A stretch of 64,000 nt of DNA from Annulohypoxylon bovei var. microspora (taxonomy: Eukaryota > Ascomycota > Sordariomycetes > Xylariales > Hypoxylaceae), in assembly GCA_022836615.1 (NCBI GenBank), contig MU405213.1:1-64000 (forward strand). The letters are read 5' to 3'. The notes below the pieces were generated by a model. That model was not told the DNA's origin. It saw nothing but the letters and a program-made list of their open reading frames with translations, and did not search any database. Position 1 is the stretch's first letter; every line of letters starts with the position of its first letter. The translations under genes were made by a program, and so were the position numbers. Positions 54,932-64,000 of the stretch are shown here, in pieces.

Positions 54932-55859
54932 ATGCCTACCCCAAGCAAGTCTTCCGCCTCCAGCAAGGAGAAGGATCGGCGAAAATCAGCTGTTAAGAAC
55001 ACGGCTCTCGTCACCCTGCGCGTCTCATCCCTCAACCTTCGCAAAATTCTTGACCCATCATCAACCAAGGAAGAGTCACCAGTGAAGGAATCTGATACCG
55101 CGTCGACCACCGTTCCTAGCGACCAAGCACCGGCCGCGTCAAATGGCGACAATGCTTCCGCGTCGAGTCCCAGTACACCAGCTGCCGCAGGAACGCCATC
55201 GCAAGTGCCTATGGGACCTCCGACTGAAGCACCCAAGAAGAAAGGTGTGAAGAGAAGTGCCGCTGCTGCGAATGGATCCGACCCGTCAGCAAAGATTAGG
55301 GGCAAGCCAGGTCCCAAGAAGAAGCCTAGACTGTAAGTATACACTTATACATCATCTCATCTCTATCAGCCTTCTCTTGTCCCACGACATCACTGCTAAA
55401 CAATTACCACAAACCGCGTTAATTGAATAATTTTCTGTTCATCTACTAATTATGTCTACTAGGGAGGATGGTACTATCGATACTGCCGGACGAGTTAATG
55501 GAGGCACATATCACAAACTTGGACCGAAGGCAAACCAAGGTGCTATTAATGCCGGACTTCGCGCGCTCGATCGATCCGGCACACCCTGTCGGAAGTGGAA
55601 TAGGGGAGGCTTCAGGGTCAAGAGCTTCACCGGCGTGATCTGGGAGGTTCCTCGATGGACCGCGCCGCCCAAGCCCAAGCCTCAGGCCACCCCGGAAGAG
55701 CCTGCTGCCTCCGCCGAGAGCAGCAACAAGGAGAACAAAGACGGTAGTCAGATGAAGAGCGAGAACAGCAACAGTCATGCTGATGGCGAACAGCGAAGCA
55801 TCCCACCGAGTGTCCACGCTAGCTCACCAGCTCCTACCCCTGTTGTTGCTGCTTCATAA
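54932..55859 (+). CDS. ies4: INO80 chromatin-remodelling complex subunit Ies4
   Basis: Exons 54932-55332 and 55463-55859 give 265 residues. Ies4 is a small fungal-specific subunit of the nuclear INO80 nucleosome remodeller, and in yeast it is a target of the Mec1/Tel1 damage checkpoint kinases. The sequence shows the family pattern: an N-terminal Ser/Lys-rich tail, VTLRVSSLNLRKIL, a long disordered Ala/Ser/Pro region, then RGKPGPKKKPRLEDGTID continuing across the intron and the diagnostic HKLGPKANQGAINAGLRALD, CRKWNRGGFRVKSFTG and WEVPRW. The C-terminal 70 residues are disordered. The start at MPTPSKSSASSKEKD fits homologues; the open frame upstream in another register is leader sequence. Confidence 0.9.
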
Positions 55860-57693
55860 GCGAATTTTGCTTATTGTTTCTTATTTCTTGGGCGAACATT
55901 TCATAGGGATTACGTTCTTCTGACCCTATTAGCGGCTATTTGTATTTCATAGGGGTCTACGGTCTCGGGTCGAGAGAAAACAAAAGCACGGCGTTGAGGG
56001 TTGTATTTACGATGCCAACTGAAGGTTGATCATGAGTCACATTGCTCTTACTAAGTAATGAGGAACTTGCCTCGGAAGTCACATTGCTGTTGGTGTAGAG
56101 GACACAGCGGAATTACCTCGTCATTTGGTGTTAGGGACCAGGAGAGGGTTGTACATTATACATTGCATGCCGGTGTTGCGGTCAAAATACCGGATGGCAT
56201 GGATCGATCGGCCGATCATAAAGGAATACATGTGTGTTTTTAGGGGCTCGGTTCTAATATCTACAAATACTGTGCTATGCTGTTATTGTTCCAATATCCT
56301 CGAGGGCGGGTGGTTCACGGGTATGGTTTAATTGTCCATAAAACCCTTTACGGTATCGATACACTCTTAAGGGGTTATTGGACTCGACTTGGTTGCTTCA
56401 TATTTATAATAAGCATGAACCCCCATCAGAATCAAGATGGTCTATTGAATCTACATTGCTTAGTAAACTCGACTTTACTATACATCAAGTATCGATATAT
56501 CCTATAACTACGACATAGTGATCACTTTTTATTTACATAGTTTTATTTTAAGTATAGTGTTCTTCATGAGCTGCTACTGAAGGTAGCTGTCCGAATAGAT
56601 CATTATTCACACTTGTATTGTTTCAATCTCATGCTTATTAACTTGCCTACTTAGATATGTACCCAGTACCTAAGTGAAAGTAACCTCATAAGCTTAGGAA
56701 ATTATGTATTTAGTTCCCCTTTTGAATGCAGGTCCGAGTTCATCCGCTAAGTTACAAATATGTAACGAAACATACCATTAAACTGGTCCCATGCCACCAA
56801 CTAGAAATGGATAATCTTTGCATCGTCCAAACTGCCATAACGTTTTTAGGTGCTAACAATAAGAACGACGTAAAGAGGGATATATATGTACCTACAATAG
56901 GAATTATGCATATACGCATATACGCATATATCAAATTACTAACTACCAGCTTAATGTTTATTTATATATTTCTTTTACTGGTATCAACTCTTTCTTGGGC
57001 ATTAACTTTCAATATCGAAAACACGCGATTCTAAGTACCTTTAGATACCAGGGGCCATCAATTGGAATAACTCCAGGTTTTAGCTGTACGAAACCGGCAG
57101 TCATTGGATCCCACTGTTATCGATTGACATTTGATATCTCCACTCGGGCAACTTAGGTAACTACGTTATCGGGTCAAGTCAAGCAACAACTTCCGTGACC
57201 TCGTGATTGCCCGATCCCTACCTCTCTGTACCTTTGACCTTTCCAAGTTCGAATTTCTCCGCAACAACAAATCATCTCTCGACTTACAACTCAACAACAT
57301 CATTGCTGCCCATCTCGGACACACGCATCTGTTTGGGATCATTCAACGAGGCCGTTTCGTCGACTATCCTCTCCGAGCTAGAGCCCTGCTCATACCATTA
57401 CTTACATGTATAACCCGGATACGGTATAAGCCGTAATTCAACAAGTAAATCGGAGCATCGTTTCCCTCGTCCCTCGTCCTCATCGTCCCTCGATTCAAGG
57501 CGTCGTTCGCAAACCTTATCCGCCTCATAGTAGTCTATTATTTCCATTATAAATCCTATAGTTCTTACTCCCGCGTCTCTTCCGTTAGTCCTGCATTATC
57601 AAGTTGGTGCGTCCAGGGCGACAAAGGATACTCGGCGAGTTCCAGGTCCTCCTCTAATCCCGCTTGGATCCAGCCAAAATCTAGAGGTTGGCT
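55860..57693. other. Intergenic region between IES4 and GID1
   Basis: About 1.8 kb without a recognisable gene. Short open frames (up to 102 codons at 56726) are AT-rich and lack conserved pattern. The part from about 57440 is C/T-rich and probably belongs to the promoter or leader of the Gid1 gene. Confidence 0.45.
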
Positions 57694-60181
57694 ATGGCCA
57701 ATCCTTTCCAACGTGACTCTCCTGGATTTAACCCAGACGTTACTCATACGAGCTTCCTTCCACGATTTAGAAATTCCTCGTATGCGTCCCCAATACCTGG
57801 ATCTAGTGCGAGCTTTGCGCCCGTGTCGCATTCTCCCCTCAACCGTCTCTCATATCTCCTCAACCCCCCGTACGAATCCGCATCCGACCTCTACGCAGCA
57901 AACCCATCTTCTCAACGTTATGGACATAATATCGACACGGATATGAACAACGGTAATTCGGACGGAGGAGCTCCGACTTTGCAAAGTCGCACCCCGCAAT
58001 TGCCGTCATTTTCAAGGGCTTTTGAGAGGTTCACGCAATATGAAGCTGGGGAGAATGTGTGGACAAATATCTATAAGAAGAACAGTTTCTTCACGCCTTC
58101 CTACCTGACAGGTTCTAGTTACATGCAGAAGTTGGAGGAGGCACACAAGGCAAAGCAAGCGCAAAGAGAGACCCAGCAACAATCAGCAAGTACCCTACCG
58201 ACCGGTATCACCACAACGGGCTCCCTAGCGAATAAGACGCCAGCGTCTCATCTGGGAATGACGTACGACTTGATTGAACGAGCACCCGCTATTGAAGACG
58301 ACAACTCGATACCTCCTTTACCTACTAGATGGAATAAAGATGATAAGCATGGTCCATTGGAAGTGATAGCCGATGGCCAGGAAGTTAAATACACCGCGAG
58401 CCGCAACTCGAGAGAGCAGGATCACGAAACCTGTTCAATACGAGCCGATCACCCAATGCCATGGCAAGCCGGGATATATTATTTTGAGGTCACCCTTCTC
58501 TCTAGGAGACGAGATGAGTATGTGACAGATGATGACTTTTATCCGCACGAACCTAACCAGCACACACCCAGAACTACCGTCTGTATCGGATTCTCGACCA
58601 AGAACGTCCCCTTGATGCGCCCACCAGGTTGGGAACCTGAGTCGTGGGGCTACCATGGTGACGATGGTGACGTTTACTCGGGGCAGAACGTTGGCAAGCC
58701 CTACGATGGCCAGAGTTTCGGTCCACAAGATACTATAGGGTGTGGAGTCAATTTCCGAACTCGCGAGGCCTTCTTCACCAAGAATGGGCAAGATTACAGT
58801 ATGTGCATCTGATATATGTGGACATTATGCTTCGCATAACTGGACTTCCTCCTAACCCTGTGTATAGAAACCGCATTCCGAGACATAAAGGGAGATCTTT
58901 ATCCTACCGTCGGCATGAAGAAAGCTGGAGAGCATATTCGTGTCAACTTTGGCCAAACAAAGTTTGTCTTCGATATTGATCACATGGTGAAGGTAATATC
59001 TTTACATCCATGCAGAACTCCTTACAAGATACTGCAATGGACACGGCTAACGACTATGCTTATATAGAGAGAGCAATTGAAGATCCGATCGGCTATTAAG
59101 AGGACAAGGTAAATATATCATCTAAAACCGTAACGCATGAAAGCTGATATTCGGAATTTAGCATTGAGAAATTAGTATCGCCTCCAATGGGCGAGACGGA
59201 ACTAATTCAACAATTAGTACGTCAATAGACATCTCAATAAAGGTCCCTCGTCTTAGCTAACTGGGGATGTTTTAGGTCCTACAATTTTTGCAGCACGATG
59301 GGTACGTGGAGACAGCTCGGGCGTTTGCCGAGGAGATTCATGCGGAGAAACAACATCTACAAATCGACCAACGAACACCAATCCCAGGTATCAACATTAG
59401 AGATGACGAAGATGCGCATCGTAGACAACGTATGTATATATGACAATCTTGATTTATTTTCTACTAACCCGAACCAGGTATTCGGAGAGCCATCCTCGAA
59501 GGCGACATTGAGAAGGCCATTAAGTATACTCAGATCTATTATCCAAAGGTATTAGAGGAGAACTACGACGTATACTTCAAATTAAAGTGCCGGACCTTTA
59601 TTGAAATGGTACGGAAGTCAGCTGAACTCAGCAACCCTGGTGCCAAGAAAAGCAACGGTCATTCATTTGACGACATGCCTAACAAGATGGACGTCGATGA
59701 GAACGGCTTTTCGGACCAGATGGAGGAGGATGGTCTAGAATCTCAAATAGACCAGGAGAACCTTCTTGCCAAAACTATCGAGTATGGACAATCCCTACAG
59801 GAGAAGTTTAGGGATGATCCAAGAAGAGAGGTTAGCAAGACACTCAACGAGGTTTTCTCCCTTTTAGCCTATCCAAACCCACTCCAGGTCAAGGAGGTTG
59901 CGCCTTTACTTGATCGCAAGGGCAGGGTAGCTGTAGCTGAAGAACTCAACGCCGCGATCCTATGTAAGTCTCCTCAGTTGCCCCTACCGCAAAGACAAAA
60001 ATAGACACATACCTAACCAATTTATCTAGCGTCTCTGGGCAAGTCGTCGCGATCAGCATTAGAGAATGTCTACGGACAAACAAGCGTATTGCTAGATTTC
60101 CTTCGTGAGGATGGTGGACCTGGATCACTTATCACTATCCAGTCTATCGTCGACGAGGTGCCTAAATCACAACCTTTCTAG
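57694..60181 (+). CDS. gid1: GID/CTLH ubiquitin ligase subunit Gid1 (RanBPM/Vid30 homologue)
   Basis: Seven exons: 57694-58798, 58868-58992, 59068-59108, 59162-59216, 59276-59429, 59478-59963 and 60030-60181, giving 705 residues. Gid1/RanBPM is a scaffold of the GID/CTLH E3 ligase, which in yeast degrades gluconeogenic enzymes. After a disordered N terminus comes a SPRY domain (about 220-410: WQAGIYYFEVTLLSRR, ICFSTK-type strand VCIGFSTKNVPLMRPPGWEPESWGYHGDDG, FRDIKGDLYPTVGMK). Then come a LisH motif (LQFLQHDGYVETARAFAEE), a CTLH domain (ILEGDIEKAIKYTQIYYP...VYFKLKCRTFIEM) and a CRA region to the end. An acidic insert separates CTLH and CRA. An in-frame stop lies four codons upstream of the chosen Met. 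The introns are 48-75 nt, all in register. Confidence 0.93.
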
Positions 60182-62403
60182 AAGAAAGCGCGGGGTTTTG
60201 AAGACGAACCTAATACGGCGTCAGGAGCTCAATAAGTCAAAGTCGACGTTGAGAGCTCAGGAACGAGACTTTTTCCCCACTAACATTCGTCTTATAATTC
60301 ATACAATGGCGTTGGGGTCGGAGGCGTCCGGCCTATTGATTCCGATAACACCGGTCTACTCTTAGAGCTAGCTTAGCTGTTATCCTGCTTTCGTGCTGAG
60401 ACTCGATTACTATTCACCTCATTAGGACTCATAGGTCTACGTCTATGTTATAGATTATCAGTGAAGGACATTAGATGGGACCACCCCCTAGTCTTTAGTT
60501 TCGAACATGTGGTCGTGAAACTTGACTCGACCGAAATGATTCCCCTCAGAGGACAAACTCTACTTAACATTATATTACCACTGTATTACCGAGATAGGGA
60601 TGGCAATACGGACGCGGTTTGGTAGGAAGGCAGGCTGATTTATTTTTTTATGTCTTTTAACATGGCGGGGATTTTCTTTGGTGTTTGCATTACCCAAGTT
60701 TGTCTTTTCTACCAGTCTTCTTTCTCTTCTACGCCGTATCCCCCTCACGAGAATTCCGCCATAAGGACACACCGGATTCCCCCACAGTGAGACAAATCAG
60801 GTACAGGTAGGATGGACCGGACCGGTCCTTCCATAAGCATAGGAGTGGTGGCACGACCAGGCGTGGCACATCCCTCATAAGGAGTTGAAGCATAGCGAAC
60901 CAATTATCGAGTACTTAGGTATGAAAGGAAGTGGAAAGTGCTGGATTTGCTGTACAAATAACATGGTAACCAAATGTGTCTTGTCTGTAGGCGAATAGAC
61001 TTCGTTTGACGTTATGACGACAGTGTAGTATTGCGACGGCGAGTAAGTAGACATGCAAATACATACCTAGGTAGATGTCTGTCTAAGGTAGACGAGTAAT
61101 CGTGTGTATTACTGCGCCGGACGTCACCATGCTCGTAGAAGTGGTAAAGAGGCTATTCCCACGACTCGTATTCAAAAGTTAAAAAATTCGAAATAGGTAG
61201 GTATGACCAGGAAAGGGGATATTATTCCGTAGCAAGCCTAGGATCTAGACGACCTTCTCGAACCTAGAAATATAACCTACATGTAACTTAGAGCCCCCAA
61301 ATCGCCTACACCATGAAAATATCATAACTCAGAATTCATATTTCACATGCGCATATGCGTAGAATGTCAAAAAGAAGAGGAAAAGCAACCCTTATAAATC
61401 GATCGATCTATGGATCTATTCCGCTCCAGACACTTTACTCCGGTAGAATAGGAATCTTAGATGTCCGTCCACTCATCCATCATATACATACCTACCCAAT
61501 GCAACCACCATCCCCCACGTACTGTCTTGTACTATCACCGCATCATCGAACAAAGAAAGTTGATAGTTTAGCATAGTTCACCGACCGGGAATCACATCGA
61601 GATTTAATTTCTTTCTTTCTATTCTGAAGTAACCTGATCTGATTTGGTTTTATCTTCTTTGTCCCGTGGCTGCCCTGCCTAGCCAATCCATTATATCTGG
61701 AAAGCAAATAATCAAACCACCTGCATGCATTCGTGACCGAGAATAGAAGAAAAAGTGCAGTAGGTTGCAACCTCCAACTCCCACCCTCGTTATGCGCTAC
61801 GATGCTGCGGCGCATCAGTTTCGCGAATCGCATTGTGCGGTTACTGCAACCGCATCGACTACCGTCCACTCCCCTTTACCGCCCCTTTATGCGCGAAAAA
61901 ATCATTCCGTGAAGTGATGGCGACAACCATAGATTAAATCAATAGATATTAAACACCGTATTCCTTTCGGGTGTAAGTCATCTCCTATGCGCCTTGCTTC
62001 CCCTCTCCATATTCCTAAAGCTCGCCCTCGTAAAACAAGCGTTGGTGGAATGCCTCGATGATTTCCCCGGTTTACCCCGATGATAAAGTTCTCTCACTGG
62101 GATTTTTCGCTGTACCGCCGATGTCGTAGTGGGGGAAGGAGGGGGAACTTTGAAAGTAGGCCTAACGTCATCATATCATCCATGACCCCCCAAAAGTGAC
62201 AAAGGCCGAATCCGTAGAGGCGCACAAAGAGCAGCAATGATGCGTCAATTCACCCATCGTGCGAAAGTATCGAGCAGACCAAACGTCAATGGAGACGAAA
62301 GGAAAGGTATCGGATAGAGCGAATATTGTAGCGAAAATGTAGACCTCGTGAAGGACAAGGCAGTAGAACGCACGTAAAGAGAGGGAGGTAGATAAGTGAG
62401 AGA
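60182..62403. other. Intergenic region, no gene recognised
   Basis: About 2.2 kb. It contains the Gid1 3' region, TACCTAGGTA motifs near 61063, and short open frames without conserved pattern. The segment 61900-62400 probably holds the 3' untranslated region of the small minus-strand gene. Confidence 0.45.
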
Positions 62404-62628
62404 TTACGAGATTGCTATGCCATCGAGATCTCGCATCAACAGCGCCATCTGGGCTCGCTTTGCAGCTTCGGCCACGAGGTTGAGGTCTCGGATGAAGGCA
62501 TCCGTACTTGGTGTCTTCTGTGTTGCCGGAGGAGGCTGCGCAAAACTCTGAGACGTCGAGGCTTTAGCTGTTGTTGTAGATGAGAATTGGCACTGGGCCA
62601 TGCTAGGTGAGGTGATAGGGGCATCCAT
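62404..62628 (-). CDS. Small protein of unknown function (74 residues)
   Basis: A single open frame from MDAPITSPSMAQ to LDGIAIS. The first half is Ser/Thr/Pro/Gln-rich and disordered. The second half (DAFIRDLNLVAEAAKRAQMA) forms an amphipathic helix with a regular hydrophobic spacing, which looks selected and not random. The upstream frame continues for 12 codons from a TTG, so the first ATG is taken as start. A long 3' side and an extended upstream region suggest a conventional mRNA with a short coding part. I do not recognise a domain. Fungal small proteins with such a helix occur, but I cannot name a family with certainty. Confidence 0.55.
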   Translation of the reverse strand: MDAPITSPSMAQCQFSSTTTAKASTSQSFAQPPPATQKTPSTDAFIRDLNLVAEAAKRAQMALLMRDLDGIAIS

Positions 62629-64000
62629 GTTGTTGTTATAGCTTGGTAGGCGGATAGAGCACAAGATGTATTACTCCTCTTCGAGTAGATAATACTTGAC
62701 GATAATGTTTGCTGCCTCAAGATTTCTCGATGAAAGAAAGACTTGGGACTCGGAAGGATAGTTTCGTTTGCAACGCAAGCACAAGGCTGGCGCGTATTTA
62801 TGGTCTCTTCGGCAACCTGCAGATATGCAGAGAACTTGGAAATGCGTACAAAGATCGTGCGCCACTTGATCTCTCGGTCCTTTTATTTTCTGTGGTAGGT
62901 AGCGAAGCACGAGATGGTGCGATGTCGTACGACAGGTAGATTTCCTATTGGCGTATAGAAAGAATGATACTTATAAGAGGTGACGATAATGGAGATGAAG
63001 AAGACGTAGAAGGTCGGTAATGAACTTCTCTTGCACGATGGTGTTTGGAAAGAAAAGAGTGGAAGAGGATGAGAGGTTTTCGTGGGTTAGTGGTAGACCT
63101 TATTAAGGACTAGTCGGTTCACGGTCACTGGTCAGGCTGTCGATCAAGATGCAACGCAAGTTTGCCTTAGCTGCTTAAGGCGGTGACGAAATCTGCAGGA
63201 ATGAAGACTGTCAAGTATCGCAATTCCCTTTTGCGGGAGGTAGGTGGGTTAAGTTGGAGAAAGCGTGTCTTCCTTTTTGATTCTTTTGTTCTTTAGTTAA
63301 GTAGATGTAGAAAAAGGAAAGGATGGCGTGGGGATTTTCCAAAGAGCATCAATGATCAATGATCCGAGGTACATATTAACCAAGTACCTAGCGTGCTGAA
63401 ATATCAAACGCAGATATCGTGATTATTTGCTTTTTGTTGCCTGATAACAATAAAACGGGTGGAGGGCTGTTACTGTATTGACCCCCAATTCCGAGGTCAA
63501 TAGATTTGAGACCAGGGGTCCTTAACCAAGCTTAATCTTGGCTCTAAGTGTGTGCAGATTGTCGACTAGGCTAGATCTGGATGAAGGGGTCGACATTGAG
63601 TAAACCACCAACCCATCCAATATAAATAACCATCATCAAGAGGGGTGCTGCATACAGGGTCCAATAAAGCAGTCAGGCGAAATCCGAATAAAATATTTTA
63701 TAAGGGTATGTAGTAAGCAAATGAAATAGATATATGTAGGTATGTATATCACGACGAGATATTTGGTGTGTCGGTAACAATTGTGACTCGGTGGAGGGAC
63801 TTGGCTCGGCGATACTACACCAGCTGAACTAGGTGCTCCTGTATCTCAAGCTATTTGCACCAACCGGAGGTAAATGATATTGTATCCTGGGAAACAATAA
63901 TTACCTGGATACCTAGGAAATGATGATAAGTCAGATGATATATATCTCTGACCTACCTAGGTACCGGTATTCATTACTGACATGAAATGTTGATGAGATT
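62629..64000. other. Upstream region of the small gene and window end
   Basis: No gene recognised. It ends with TACCTACCTAGGTACC at about 63952-63966. Likely promoter and leader of the small minus-strand gene. Confidence 0.45.

Noticed and set aside
54384..55085. 233-codon open frame overlapping the IES4 start
   Set aside because: It is made of Ser/Thr/Pro/His from simple repeats in the leader and is in a different frame from the clearly conserved Ies4.

Overview
The window reads as nuclear DNA of a filamentous ascomycete (Pezizomycotina, probably a Sordariomycete). The reasons are: genes broken by introns of about 48-75 nt with GT...AG ends and CTAAC-type branch points, fungus-specific families (HET, DUF3176, DUF1996, Zn2Cys6 factor, class III chitin synthase, Ies4), and an AT-saturated block at the left end that looks like repeat-induced point mutation (RIP). 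I assembled exon models by hand from splice sites, reading frame and family patterns. All multi-exon models close in frame, but none has been tested against transcripts.

Left part (1-8.1 kb), accessory in character: a RIP-like AT block; a four-exon 2OG-Fe(II) oxygenase (-); a DUF3176 membrane protein (+) whose second intron carries a 672-bp hAT-like non-autonomous transposon with an 8-bp target duplication that copies the splice donor; and a small broken gene (-). Core block (9.7-27.8 kb): class III chitin synthase (+), the ER-Golgi SM protein Sly1 (-), a PNUTS/Ppn1-like CCCH protein (+) preceded by seven CACGTG boxes, phosphopantothenoylcysteine decarboxylase (CoA synthesis, -) and an acidic protein of unknown role (-).

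Middle part (29.5-50.4 kb), accessory again: a HET-domain protein (-), a 174-bp inverted-repeat element, then a Zn2Cys6 regulator (-), an NAD(P)-binding reductase-like protein (+) and a 4-coumarate-CoA-ligase-like enzyme (-) that may form a small metabolic cluster; a five-exon orphan gene (+), a secreted DUF1996 protein (-), a Pif1-type helicase (-) and an HSL-type alpha/beta hydrolase (-). The most striking observation lies here: one intron of the Zn2Cys6 gene and the first intron of the DUF1996 gene are homologous to each other over their full length although the genes are unrelated, and they carry inverted, hairpin-forming segments. They look like members of an introner-like element family.

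Right part (50.4-64 kb): a 4.5-kb gene-poor stretch, then chromatin and protein-turnover housekeeping: INO80 subunit Ies4 (+), the GID/CTLH ligase subunit Gid1/RanBPM (+, seven exons), and a 74-residue small protein (-). I found no tRNA, rRNA, CRISPR array or intact autonomous transposon.
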